From the NCBI RefSeq assembly GCF_014859525.1, contig NZ_JACUUB010000009.1, positions 1-60,663 on the forward strand: 60,663 nucleotides of DNA, written 5' to 3'. Both the position numbers and the translations under genes were made by a program. A model generated the notes under the pieces. It did not search any database and was not told where the DNA came from. It worked only from the letters and a program-made list of their open reading frames with translations. Source of the stretch: Marinobacter sp. GTDB lineage: Bacteria > Pseudomonadota > Gammaproteobacteria > Pseudomonadales > Oleiphilaceae. Of this stretch, positions 1 through 8,460 are shown piece after piece. The first letter of the stretch is position 1, and the number at the start of each line of letters is the position of its first letter.

Positions 1-66
1 TGCCTGTGCCTGTGCCGTACCGGCAAACGCCAGAAGTGCCATCAGAATAACCGGCATAAACCGCAT
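1..66 (-). CDS. ccmH: CcmH, N-terminal fragment (cytochrome c maturation)
   Basis: Only the first 22 codons lie in the window. They read as a signal peptide (MRFMPVILMALLAFAGTAQA) whose ATG overlaps the stop of ccmG as TGATG. CcmH is a membrane-anchored periplasmic thiol oxidoreductase that keeps the apocytochrome CXXCH cysteines reduced for haem ligation. The active-site motif lies outside the window, so the call rests on the signal peptide and on its position after ccmG. The rest of the gene continues beyond base 1. Confidence 0.7.
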   Translation of the reverse strand, partial: MRFMPVILMALLAFAGTAQAQA

Positions 67-602
67 CAGCTGTCCCTCTCTGCCCGATTGACCACAGGTA
101 GCAGGATTTCTTTCCATACCCGTTCATTAACCACGCCAACATGGCGATACCGCACAATGCCCTCGGCGTCGATCACGAATGTCTCAGGCGCGCCGTAGAC
201 CCCAAGATCAAACCCGAGGGAGCCCCGGGGATCGAAGATGATCGTCTGGTAGGGATCGCCAAGACGACCCAGAAAGCGAAATGCGTTCTCTCTCTGGTCC
301 TTGTAGTTGAGCCCGACAATCCGAACGCCTTTCTCATTAGCCAGCCACATAAGGTCATCATGCTCATCCCAGCACGCGGGGCACCATTCAGCCCAGACAT
401 TGAGCAGCGACACCTGGCCAAGAAACAAGGATCTATCCAGCGATTCACCGGGCTCACGCAGGTTTTCCAGAGTGAACTCCGGCACCGGCTTGCCAATCAG
501 CGCAGATTCCAGCTCGGTGGGATCTTTGCCAATGCCGGAGGCCAGGAATATACCGATGCCCAGCGCCAGGATCAGGGGCAGAAACAGTGTGAGCCTTTTC
601 AT
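66..602 (-). CDS. ccmG: CcmG/DsbE thiol:disulfide interchange protein
   Basis: Membrane-anchored periplasmic thioredoxin-like protein of 178 residues. It acts with CcmH to reduce apocytochrome c before haem attachment. An uncleaved N-terminal membrane helix spans about residues 4-24. The redox motif WCPAC (C74, C77) and a downstream YGAPETF cis-proline loop typical of thioredoxin folds are visible. The length is normal for the family. The start codon overlaps the ccmF stop as ATGA, and its stop overlaps the ccmH start, which suggests translational coupling in the ccm operon. Confidence 0.95.
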   Translation of the reverse strand: MKRLTLFLPLILALGIGIFLASGIGKDPTELESALIGKPVPEFTLENLREPGESLDRSLFLGQVSLLNVWAEWCPACWDEHDDLMWLANEKGVRIVGLNYKDQRENAFRFLGRLGDPYQTIIFDPRGSLGFDLGVYGAPETFVIDAEGIVRYRHVGVVNERVWKEILLPVVNRAERDS

Positions 603-2605
603 ACCCCGGCCTCTGCGGGTTTGCCACTTGCGGTGCCTGCATCTTGATTGGACGACGCAACCTTAGCCTCTGAACGCACGCGAATCCTGTAGCGTTTGTC
701 GGCAATCGCCAGGAAGCCACCAATCGCCATGACCAGGGAACCCAGCCACAGCCAGCGAACCAGCGGCTTGTATTGCAGTCGAATGGCCCAGGCTTCTTCG
801 GAAATACGCTCGCCGATTGCAATAAACACGTCGCGGAACAAGCCTGCATCGATATCTGCCTCGGTCATCACACTCATACCCACCAGGTAATGGCGCTTCT
901 CGGGGCGCAGCTCCGTCACATGCTTACCGTCGAGGAAGACGTCAAAAACGCCGTATTCGGCGGTGAAGTTCGCACCGCGACGGTCGCCGATACTCTTGAA
1001 CACCACCTCGTAGTCACCCACCATCGCTGTGTCGCCCGGCACCATGCGTACATCCCGCTCAATGCCATAGTTAGACACCACGGTTGCACCCGCAATGACC
1101 ATGGCCAGGCCAAGATGCCCGAACACCATGCCGTAATAACTTCGCGACTGGCGCTTCAAGCCATGCCAGCGGCCGTGGCGGGATGACGACTTGTCCCAAA
1201 GGTCCCAACCGGTGGCAACCGTAACCCAAACCGCCGCAAATACGCCGGCAAAGGCCCAGGGCGTAAAGCTGCCGTATATCAACATAACGGCGGTGGTTGC
1301 AATCACACTGACGGCCAATGGCCACAGCAATTTACGAGCGAGCCAGCCACCATCGGTTTTTTTCCAGCGCGAGAAAATGCCCGCACCGAGCAGCAACCCG
1401 GCAGCCACCGCCATCGGACTGAAAGTGGCATTAAAGAATGGCTCACCGATCGACAACTTGCCCATGTTCAGATAGTCCAGAACCAGCGGGTACAAAGTGC
1501 CTATCGCCACCAACAACGTTGCAGCCACCAGCAACACGTTGTTGAGTAGTAAAAAGATTTCACGAGACAGCGTGTCATAACGAGCGCGAACATGAACCAC
1601 CGGGGCCCGGAACGCATACAGCACAAGGCTGGCGACCACGGTTATTCCCAATAACGCCAGCAGGAAAGAGCCCCGCTCCGGATCGGAGGCAAACGCGTGT
1701 ACTGAGGTCAGCACACCCGATCGAACCAGGAAAGCGCCCAACAGGCTCAACGAGAACGTAACAATGGCCAACAACACGGTCCAGCTTTTGAACACGCCAC
1801 GCTTTTCCGTCACCGCCAGCGAGTGCATAAGAGCCGTTCCAGACAGCCAGGGCAACAAAGAGGCGTTCTCGACCGGATCCCAGAACCACCAGCCACCCCA
1901 GCCAAGTTCGTAATAGGCCCACCAGCTACCCAGAGCAATACCCAGCGTCAGGAAAGACCAGGCAACGGTTGTCCAGGGCCGAGACCAGCGAGCCCAGGCA
2001 GCGTCAAGCTTGCCATTGATCAGCGCTGCAATTGCAAATGCAAAGGCCACTGAAAAGCCGACGTACCCCATGTAAAGCATGGGTGGGTGCAGAATCAGGC
2101 CGATGTCTTGCAGCAAGGGGTTCAGATCACTGCCATCGGCAGGAATGTTCGGCAAGATTCGCTCGAACGGGTTAGAGGTAATGACGATGAACAGGAAGAA
2201 ACCGACGCAGATCATGCCCATCACAGACAAGACCTGGGACACCATTACCGATGGCAGTTTGCGACTGAAAATTGCCACAGCCAGGGTCCAGCCTGCCAAC
2301 ATCAAGATCCACAGCAGCAGCGAGCCCTCGTGGCCACCCCAGACCGCACTGAACTTATAATACCAGGGCAGCATGCTGTTACTGTTGTGCGCCACATAGG
2401 CGACCGAGAAGTCATCCACCATGAAGGCATGGGTGAGAACAGCAAAAGACAAGGCGGTAAACACAAACATACCGGCTGAAAGCGGGCGGGCAAACGCCTG
2501 CAGGCTATCACGGCCGGTCAAAGCGCCAGCCAGTGGGACGACAGAGAGAAGTACTGCCAGCAACAGCGCAATGATCAGTGCAAGCTGTCCGAGTTCTGGA
2601 TACAT
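599..2605 (-). CDS. ccmF: CcmF, haem lyase subunit of cytochrome c maturation
   Basis: Large polytopic inner-membrane protein of 668 residues, the usual CcmF size. It takes haem from holo-CcmE and attaches it to the CXXCH motif of apocytochrome c. The tryptophan-rich WWD signature (GWGGWWFWDPVEN) is at residues 236-248, with many membrane helices on either side and conserved histidines such as H173 in the LHPP segment. It lies between ccmE and ccmG with a 33-bp gap to ccmE. Confidence 0.97.
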   Translation of the reverse strand: MYPELGQLALIIALLLAVLLSVVPLAGALTGRDSLQAFARPLSAGMFVFTALSFAVLTHAFMVDDFSVAYVAHNSNSMLPWYYKFSAVWGGHEGSLLLWILMLAGWTLAVAIFSRKLPSVMVSQVLSVMGMICVGFFLFIVITSNPFERILPNIPADGSDLNPLLQDIGLILHPPMLYMGYVGFSVAFAFAIAALINGKLDAAWARWSRPWTTVAWSFLTLGIALGSWWAYYELGWGGWWFWDPVENASLLPWLSGTALMHSLAVTEKRGVFKSWTVLLAIVTFSLSLLGAFLVRSGVLTSVHAFASDPERGSFLLALLGITVVASLVLYAFRAPVVHVRARYDTLSREIFLLLNNVLLVAATLLVAIGTLYPLVLDYLNMGKLSIGEPFFNATFSPMAVAAGLLLGAGIFSRWKKTDGGWLARKLLWPLAVSVIATTAVMLIYGSFTPWAFAGVFAAVWVTVATGWDLWDKSSSRHGRWHGLKRQSRSYYGMVFGHLGLAMVIAGATVVSNYGIERDVRMVPGDTAMVGDYEVVFKSIGDRRGANFTAEYGVFDVFLDGKHVTELRPEKRHYLVGMSVMTEADIDAGLFRDVFIAIGERISEEAWAIRLQYKPLVRWLWLGSLVMAIGGFLAIADKRYRIRVRSEAKVASSNQDAGTASGKPAEAGV

Positions 2606-2638
2606 CGGGTTCCTCCAGCAGGGGAATGGTGCAATTGG

Positions 2639-3118
2639 TTAGTACGCGGTGGATTCCGCAGCTTTCTCCAGATCGGCAGCCTTGTGCTGACCTCTTGAGG
2701 CGCGCTCCAGAGCCTCAGCCACTTCCGGTGGCATGTACTGCTCATCATGCTTTGCCAGTACCTGGTCTGCGATGAAGCGGCCGTTGGCATTCATCCGGCC
2801 CATGGCCACAACGCCCTGCCCTTCTGCAAACAGATCCGGCAGTATACCCACGTACTCCATCTGCAACGAGGCCGCGAAATCAGTCACCCGAAACTCGACC
2901 TTCAGACTATCCGGATCGCGAATCACGCTACCCTCTTCAACCATACCACCGGCACGAATACGAACATCCACCGGGGCGTTACCGGCGGCAATATCGCTGG
3001 GATCGTAGAACAGGTTAATGTTCTGACGAAGCGCATAGGTGGTCAGGCCCACAGCGATGGCAAGGCCCGCGACCAGAAACAACACGATGGTCAATCGTTT
3101 TTTACGAATCGGATGCAT
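2639..3118 (-). CDS. ccmE: CcmE haem chaperone
   Basis: Periplasmic haem chaperone of 159 residues. It binds haem covalently and carries it from CcmC to CcmF. It has one N-terminal membrane anchor (about residues 9-29) followed by an OB-fold. The haem-attachment histidine is H124 in the motif LAKHDEQY, with the conserved tyrosine Y128. The C-terminal tail is flexible and charged, as in other members. It starts 14 bp after ccmD. Confidence 0.96.
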   Translation of the reverse strand: MHPIRKKRLTIVLFLVAGLAIAVGLTTYALRQNINLFYDPSDIAAGNAPVDVRIRAGGMVEEGSVIRDPDSLKVEFRVTDFAASLQMEYVGILPDLFAEGQGVVAMGRMNANGRFIADQVLAKHDEQYMPPEVAEALERASRGQHKAADLEKAAESTAY

Positions 3119-3132
3119 GAATTACCTGCTCT

Positions 3133-3369
3133 TCAGTCCTGAGAAATTTCAACACGGGCAAAGGTTGCCGATGCGTTTCGATTTGGCTGCGCTGACGTCT
3201 TTGCGTCGGCTTCGTATCTGCGCTGGCAGGCTTCGATCACTGAGTGGTTGCGCTTGGCCGACCACAGCATCATGCCGCCAAGCAGCACGGCGAAAACGGC
3301 GTAACAGGCCCACACGTACGGTCCATGGCCTTCCATCACAATAAATGCTGATAAAGAATCAAATGCCAT
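3133..3369 (-). CDS. ccmD: CcmD, small membrane subunit of the haem exporter
   Basis: Protein of 78 residues with a single membrane helix (about residues 15-37) and a basic cytoplasmic tail. CcmD releases holo-CcmE from the CcmABC complex. Sequence conservation in this family is low, so the call relies on length, topology and exact position between ccmC and ccmE. The tail after residue 55 is longer than in the shortest homologues. Confidence 0.88.
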   Translation of the reverse strand: MAFDSLSAFIVMEGHGPYVWACYAVFAVLLGGMMLWSAKRNHSVIEACQRRYEADAKTSAQPNRNASATFARVEISQD

Positions 3370-3372
3370 CGG

Positions 3373-4116
3373 TTACTTCCCTCCTGCCAGGACCAGTTCT
3401 TTAACCCACCGGGTTCTTTGCTCTCGAACCAGAATTTCGGTCTTCATTCTCAAACAGGTCAGCCAGCCGAACAGCAGGTAGAGGCCCAGCACCGAGAGTA
3501 GCAACGGCAGCCACATTTCCATGGGCATCGTTGGCTTCTCGGTCAATTTGAAGGTGGCCGGCTGGTGAAGGGTGTTCCACCAGTCTACGGAGTATTTGAT
3601 AATCGGGATATTCACCACCCCCACCAACACCAGCACAGCCACGGCCCGGGCAGCGGATTTTTCATCGTTGATCGCGCGATCCAGGGCAATGACACCACCA
3701 TAAAGAAACAACAGAATGAGCATGGAGGTTAACCGTGCATCCCAAACCCACCAGGTACCCCAGGTTGGCTTACCCCAGACCGCCCCGGTAAACAGAGCAA
3801 GAAAGGTGAAGACCAATCCGACCGGCGCGATGGCCTTGACAAAGACATCCGCAAGCTTCATGCGCCAGACCAGAGTAACCAGCGCTGCCACTGCCATGCT
3901 GATGTAGATGGACTGAGCCAGGAAGGCGCTTGGCACGTGAATAAAAATAATTCGGTAACTGTTACCCTGCAGGTAATCCTTGGGCGCGAATGCCAGGCCC
4001 CAGACCAAACCCGCCGCCAGCAAAAGCAATCCGCCAATCAATAGCCAGGGCATCAACCGGGTTGCGATCCCGAAAAACCACTTTGGGGATCCCAATTTGT
4101 GAAACCATTGCCACAT
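3373..4116 (-). CDS. ccmC: CcmC, haem delivery to CcmE
   Basis: Inner-membrane protein of 247 residues with six predicted helices. It presents haem to CcmE within the CcmABCD complex. The WWD motif ([11 protein letters not shown]) is at residues 118-128, and two periplasmic histidines flank it (H60, and one in WWNTLHQ near residue 184), as expected for haem axial ligands. It lies 3 bp upstream of ccmD and 57 bp downstream of ccmB. Confidence 0.96.
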   Translation of the reverse strand: MWQWFHKLGSPKWFFGIATRLMPWLLIGGLLLLAAGLVWGLAFAPKDYLQGNSYRIIFIHVPSAFLAQSIYISMAVAALVTLVWRMKLADVFVKAIAPVGLVFTFLALFTGAVWGKPTWGTWWVWDARLTSMLILLFLYGGVIALDRAINDEKSAARAVAVLVLVGVVNIPIIKYSVDWWNTLHQPATFKLTEKPTMPMEMWLPLLLSVLGLYLLFGWLTCLRMKTEILVREQRTRWVKELVLAGGK

Positions 4117-4173
4117 CAGTTGTTCACCGTCTTTGTGTTAACTGTTAATTGTCCAGCAGAACGGCCCTGGCCG

Positions 4174-4899
4174 TCAGCTATTGGACATGCTGATCCGTAA
4201 CGCTGCTGCCGCTGCAAAGGGCGCCAGCGTCAAAGCCAGCACCAGAAACGCACCCATCAATGCCAGATAACCGCCTACCGATGCCCCTTCTCCAGCCGCG
4301 GCTACGGTTCCAGTGCCAAAAATCAGCACGGGAATGTACAGCGGAATAATCAGCAATGACAAGAGCACGCCGGCAGATCGTAATCCCAGTGTTAACGCGG
4401 CGCCAATAGAACCGATCAGACTGAGTACCGGTGTACCGATCAGCAGCGTTAGACACAAAATCACAATAGAGTTCCCGTCCAGGTGCACCATGACTCCCAG
4501 AACCGGAGCCAAAAGGACCAGTGGCAGCCCGGTGAGTATCCAGTGCGCCAGGGTTTTGGCCAAAATCAGCAGGAACAGAGGCTGCGGTTGCAGCACCAAT
4601 TGCTCCAGTGTGCCATCGTCAAAATCGTGCCGGAACAAATGATCCAGCGACAACAAAACAGCCAACAGCGCTGCTACCCACAGAATACCAGCTCCGGACT
4701 GCTGCAGAAATGACACTTCCGGGCTAACACCAAGAGGGAACAAAGTGACCACCATCACAAAAAACAACAGAGGGTTCAGCAAATCCTGCCGCTGCCGGAA
4801 TGCCACCCGCACATCCCGGGAAAACACAGCCAACATTGCGCTGAGCGGACCCACGCCCTGCTCAATGGGTTTGACGAGCGTACGCCCTGCACTACTCAT
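4174..4899 (-). CDS. ccmB: CcmB, permease subunit of the CcmABCD complex
   Basis: Hydrophobic ABC-transporter permease that pairs with CcmA. I place the start at the ATG at 4899 (241 residues, MSSAGRTLVKP), because a GGAGG ribosome site lies 7 bases upstream and the start overlaps the end of ccmA by 8 bases. A second ATG at 4836 (MLAVFSRDV) would give the more standard 220 residues. The body has six membrane helices and the family's FVMVVTLFPLGVSP-type segment. A longer open frame reaching 5082 is only the ccmA overlap read in another frame. Confidence 0.93.
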   Translation of the reverse strand: MSSAGRTLVKPIEQGVGPLSAMLAVFSRDVRVAFRQRQDLLNPLLFFVMVVTLFPLGVSPEVSFLQQSGAGILWVAALLAVLLSLDHLFRHDFDDGTLEQLVLQPQPLFLLILAKTLAHWILTGLPLVLLAPVLGVMVHLDGNSIVILCLTLLIGTPVLSLIGSIGAALTLGLRSAGVLLSLLIIPLYIPVLIFGTGTVAAAGEGASVGGYLALMGAFLVLALTLAPFAAAAALRISMSNS

Positions 4900-5530
4900 C
4901 CGCTTGCCCTCCACCCAGCAGGATACGTTGCATACCTGGTAACTGCAGATCATGGTGGGTGGTAACCAACACCGCACCACCCTCCTCAACTCGTTGCTGG
5001 AGCAAGGCTTCGATCGCTTTGACGCCTTCTGCATCAATGGCCGTAAACACTTCATCCAGCAACCACAAGGGCTCATCCGCAATCAACAATCGAGCCAGTG
5101 CCACCCTGCGCTGCTGACCCGCGGAGAGGTTACGACAAGGTACGTTCTCATATCCGGCGAGGCCGGTACCCGCCAAGGCCTGCGCCAGCACCTCGTCAGC
5201 CACCGGGCAACGACCAGCCATCAATGCCCGCAGATTCTCCATCGGAGTCAATAACGGTTTGATGCCGGGGCGGTGGCCAAGGTACAGAGAGTTACGATAA
5301 AAGGATTCTCGGTCGTGTGCCCTGGGCCTTCCACACCAAAGCAATTGGCCGGTCCAGGCATCGCTCAGGCCCGCCAGAATCCGCAACAGGGTAGTCTTAC
5401 CAGAACCATTAGGACCCTCGACACGGGTCAGCGTACCGGGCACTATGGAAAACGACAGGTTTTGGAACAACAGGCGCTCATCTCGCTCGCATTCGAGATC
5501 AACTGCCTGCAGTAAAGGCTCGGACATCAT
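4892..5530 (-). CDS. ccmA: CcmA, ATPase subunit of the cytochrome c maturation ABC complex
   Basis: ABC ATPase of 212 residues. It drives release of haem-loaded CcmE from CcmC. Walker A GPNGSGKT is at residues 39-46, the signature LSAGQ at 135-139 and Walker B WLLDE ending at E160. It is the first gene of the ccm operon, so the operon promoter should lie in the 150 bases shared with the divergent FliK-like gene at 5681. Two ATGs in tandem (5530 and 5527) are possible starts. Confidence 0.95.
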   Translation of the reverse strand: MMSEPLLQAVDLECERDERLLFQNLSFSIVPGTLTRVEGPNGSGKTTLLRILAGLSDAWTGQLLWCGRPRAHDRESFYRNSLYLGHRPGIKPLLTPMENLRALMAGRCPVADEVLAQALAGTGLAGYENVPCRNLSAGQQRRVALARLLIADEPLWLLDEVFTAIDAEGVKAIEALLQQRVEEGGAVLVTTHHDLQLPGMQRILLGGGQADE

Positions 5531-5680
5531 GGCCCCGTTTCAGCACGAAGGATGCACAGCAAGCATCGGATGTATGGACGAAGGTCACGAACGTGCCAAC
5601 ATGAATTCAAGGCATTCGTTGCCAGCGCGCCGTATTATAACGAAAGCGGTCCCGGATTACTCTTGCCGGACATCAAATCG

Positions 5681-7057
5681 ATGACAATGAAGCTGAACGG
5701 CGAACAACCACCGATCAAAACGCCCGGTGCCCCCGCGAGCCCGACTGACACCGCTCAGGCCAATTCCAGGGTCCGGCAAGACGCACCTCCTGGCCAACGA
5801 CCCGAGCCACAGCCGTCGGCCCAGCAGCAACTGTTGCGACTTCGCCTGAGCAACAATGAAACAACCTTGGCGCGAGTAGCCGAAGTTCTGCAGCAAAAAG
5901 GTGGCGGGCACGAGCTCATTCTGGAGTTGCGTGGCCAGAGCCTTGCGGTTTCCGCCGGCGCAAAGCCGCCAGAGCTGTCTGTCGGTGATCTGATCAAAGT
6001 GATGCGGGCGGGTAATGAATTGCAGCTGATAGGCAAACTGGCCCCGGGCCAGGATGCCAGTATAGCCCGCGCGCTGGCGCAACGTCTGCCCTGGCAACAG
6101 AATCTGCAGACCGGCCTGTCCCAGCTTTTACAGTCCATGACCACAGGTTTGAAACCCGACCCCAAACCAGGGCAACTGCCATCACAGGGCCAGCCACAGC
6201 CACTGCCCTCGGTTGCTCGGGAAAACTTGCAAGGGCTGCTCAACAACCTGATGAAGTCAGACGGCCTGTTACCAGGTACCGGCAAGGCAGACGGGTCGGC
6301 CCAGCAAGTCAGGCAGTGGTTATCCGAAAGCGGCCTGTTTGCCGAGTCACGGCTGTTACAATCCGGGCTGTCCGCCGCCGCCCTGCCCGATCTCAAGCTG
6401 TCGCTGGCGCGCATTGTCAGCGCGCTTCTGACCACTCAGGGACAGGGCCCGGAGCAATTCAACCGATTAACACCACTATCCAGTCACGACCTGGTGCAAG
6501 CACCCCTTCAGTTCCCTCAACTGACTTCAGCCCAGGCTCAGAGCAACAGTGAGCCGGCATCGGTCGGGCAGACCTTACGCCTGCTTGCCGGTATGTTGAA
6601 CCGAATCACTGTAAACCAGCTACACAGCCAGGTGCTGACCGCCAGGGCCGGTGCCGAGCCCGGCACACCCATCAACACACTGCTGGTAGAATTGCCATGG
6701 CTAACCCCCCAACAGGAACCCCGGCTCGCCCAGCTCCGACTGGAGCAATACCGGCAAGATGACTCGACCGGTCGCCCTGCGCGGTCGGCCATGAGTGAGT
6801 GGCGCCTGTCCTTGTCCATGGATCTGGATGAAGCGGGCCCGCTGCACTTCGACGTGTCGTTCAGATACCCGTCGGTTAGCGCTCAGGTTTGGGCAGAGAA
6901 GCAAACGACACTCAGACAGGTGCACCAGGAACTGCCCCTTTTGAGAAAAAGCCTCACTGACCTGGGGCTTGAAGTAAAAGAGCTCGATTGCCGGCGTGGC
7001 AGTCCACAGCAGGTACAAACCCGACTGGAACACCGATTGGTAGACACCAAGGCATGA
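5681..7057 (+). CDS. FliK-like protein with C-terminal hook-length-control domain
   Basis: Protein of 458 residues if it starts at the ATG at 5681 (the next ATG is at 5687). The frame is open back to 5552, but that stretch is the divergent promoter region. The N-terminal half is rich in proline, glutamine and leucine and looks disordered. The last ~110 residues match the FliK C-terminal (Flg_hook) pattern, ending in LTDLGLEVKELDCR. It is a second FliK-type protein besides the one at 33048 and is coupled by ATGA to an FlhB-C-like gene. The pair therefore resembles a hook-length/export-switch module. The role is inferred; it could be a paralogue with a separate export function. Confidence 0.78.
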   Translation: MTMKLNGEQPPIKTPGAPASPTDTAQANSRVRQDAPPGQRPEPQPSAQQQLLRLRLSNNETTLARVAEVLQQKGGGHELILELRGQSLAVSAGAKPPELSVGDLIKVMRAGNELQLIGKLAPGQDASIARALAQRLPWQQNLQTGLSQLLQSMTTGLKPDPKPGQLPSQGQPQPLPSVARENLQGLLNNLMKSDGLLPGTGKADGSAQQVRQWLSESGLFAESRLLQSGLSAAALPDLKLSLARIVSALLTTQGQGPEQFNRLTPLSSHDLVQAPLQFPQLTSAQAQSNSEPASVGQTLRLLAGMLNRITVNQLHSQVLTARAGAEPGTPINTLLVELPWLTPQQEPRLAQLRLEQYRQDDSTGRPARSAMSEWRLSLSMDLDEAGPLHFDVSFRYPSVSAQVWAEKQTTLRQVHQELPLLRKSLTDLGLEVKELDCRRGSPQQVQTRLEHRLVDTKA

Positions 7058-7371
7058 CACAGAAACGCGCAGACACTCATACACCGGCAGCCGTAGCCTT
7101 GAAATACGACGGCGAACGAGCGCCCGTGATCACCGCGACCGGCACCTGGGAACTGGCCGAGGAAATCATTCGAATTGCCAGGGAGCATGAGGTCCCGCTT
7201 TATGAGAACGCCGAGCTGGCGGGCATTCTGGCCAGGCTTTCGCTGAATGAGGAAATTCCGGAAGAGCTTTACAGAGTTATTGCAGAGATACTGGCCTTCG
7301 CCTTTCACATTCGAGGCCGGACACCCGAAGATACCCGGCCCACAGACGGTGCGCGGTCAGTTGATCAGTGA
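7054..7371 (+). CDS. Stand-alone FlhB C-terminal-like protein (FhlB/EscU-type)
   Basis: Protein of 105 residues matching only the cytoplasmic C-terminal domain of FlhB. The true FlhB in this window (27395-28531) reads NPTHYAVALKYDQ at its self-cleavage site; this protein begins with HTPAAVALKYDGE, so it starts almost exactly where the cleaved FlhB C-fragment starts. It lacks the NPTH motif and all membrane helices. It then keeps the AREHEVPLYEN and EEIPEELYRVIAEILAFAF segments. ATG 7054 overlaps the upstream FliK-like stop. Its 3' end overlaps the convergent ATPase gene by 15 bp. The role is probably in type III export substrate switching, by analogy with Bacillus YlqH-like proteins. Confidence 0.85.
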   Translation: MTQKRADTHTPAAVALKYDGERAPVITATGTWELAEEIIRIAREHEVPLYENAELAGILARLSLNEEIPEELYRVIAEILAFAFHIRGRTPEDTRPTDGARSVDQ

Positions 7372-8460
7372 GCGCAGTGCCCAGACTTGCTGCCAATGGT
7401 CGCCTTTTCTGGGCGCAACGGCGGTCTCAAAATAGTGCTTCAGACGACGCCGGTCATCCGGCTGATCTTTTAACGCAGAGCCAATAATGTGGTGCATAAG
7501 ATGCTCCACTGTCATCGCCCCACCGCCGTAATACCAGGCATTCAAACTTGCCGCATGGGCGACCGACACCGCTTCGGCCGTTGACAGGGCGGCCCCGGCC
7601 AGGCGGTCGGTACTTCTGCCGTCCAGGGTCTGGCCGTTTCGGAGCTCGTGAAACAAGGTGACCAACACCTCAACCACCGCCGGTTCTATCGCAACATCGA
7701 CACCTGCGCGCCGGTTGGCTTTGGCAACTTCACTCAATACCACGGCCACTTCGTCGGCCAGATGGCGAATAGGGCGAATTTCCTCAAATGCCATCCGTCG
7801 CTTGAGGGCAGCGCTCATTCGGTGGACGCCTTCATCTACGCTGTTTGACGTTGCCACCAGGTTGAAGCCTTCTTGCGCCAGAATGACACCATCGTCGCCT
7901 GACAATTCTGGAATGACCACCACCCGATCTGACAACACCGAGAGCAAGGCGTCCTGCAAGGACTGTGGGCAGCGTGCGATTTCTTCAAATCGAACCAGGC
8001 GCCCCTCCATCATGCCCCGAAGCAACGGCGTCGGCACCAGAGCGTTGCGGGTTGGCCCCTCGGCATGCAGGATGGCCTCGTTCCAGCTGTACAGCAGCTG
8101 GCTGACCTGGCTAATGGCACCCCCTTGCAGGGTGAGCGTGGAATTGCCAGAGATGGCCGCCGCCAGCAGCTCAGACAACCAGGATTTTGCCGTACCCGGC
8201 TCACCCACCAGCAGGCAACCTCGGCTGGTGCAGAGCGAGATAATAATCCGCACCACCATGGCACGATCCGCCACAAACTTGCGTTCGATGCCCAGTTTCT
8301 CATCACCCAGCAGGAATTTTTCGACACCGCGTGGTGACATCTGCCAGCCGGGTGGCACCGGGCCCGGATCCATCGAAATCAGTTTGTCGAGTTCTTCGCG
8401 GTAGGTAACTTCTGCCGGCTCCCGCTGCGCAGACCGGGCTTTTGGTGTGTTATGTTTCAT
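7357..8460 (-). CDS. MoxR/YehL-type AAA ATPase
   Basis: Protein of 367 residues with an AAA ATPase core. Walker A GEPGTAKS is at residues 86-93, a Walker B-like VRFEE at 156-160 and a sensor-1-like LVATSN later. MoxR-class ATPases work as chaperone-like remodelling enzymes, usually next to a von Willebrand factor A partner. E. coli YehL, which this resembles from memory, sits with VWA and SWIM-domain proteins. No such partner is present here. The start overlaps the stop of the GspE fusion gene (ATGA), so the two are probably made together. The substrate is unknown. Confidence 0.8.
   Translation of the reverse strand: MKHNTPKARSAQREPAEVTYREELDKLISMDPGPVPPGWQMSPRGVEKFLLGDEKLGIERKFVADRAMVVRIIISLCTSRGCLLVGEPGTAKSWLSELLAAAISGNSTLTLQGGAISQVSQLLYSWNEAILHAEGPTRNALVPTPLLRGMMEGRLVRFEEIARCPQSLQDALLSVLSDRVVVIPELSGDDGVILAQEGFNLVATSNSVDEGVHRMSAALKRRMAFEEIRPIRHLADEVAVVLSEVAKANRRAGVDVAIEPAVVEVLVTLFHELRNGQTLDGRSTDRLAGAALSTAEAVSVAHAASLNAWYYGGGAMTVEHLMHHIIGSALKDQPDDRRRLKHYFETAVAPRKGDHWQQVWALRSLIN

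Noticed and set aside
5552..5680. N-terminal extension of the FliK-like protein
   Set aside because: The frame is open but lies in the shared promoter region with ccmA, and its residues do not look like a protein start; ATG 5681 fits better.
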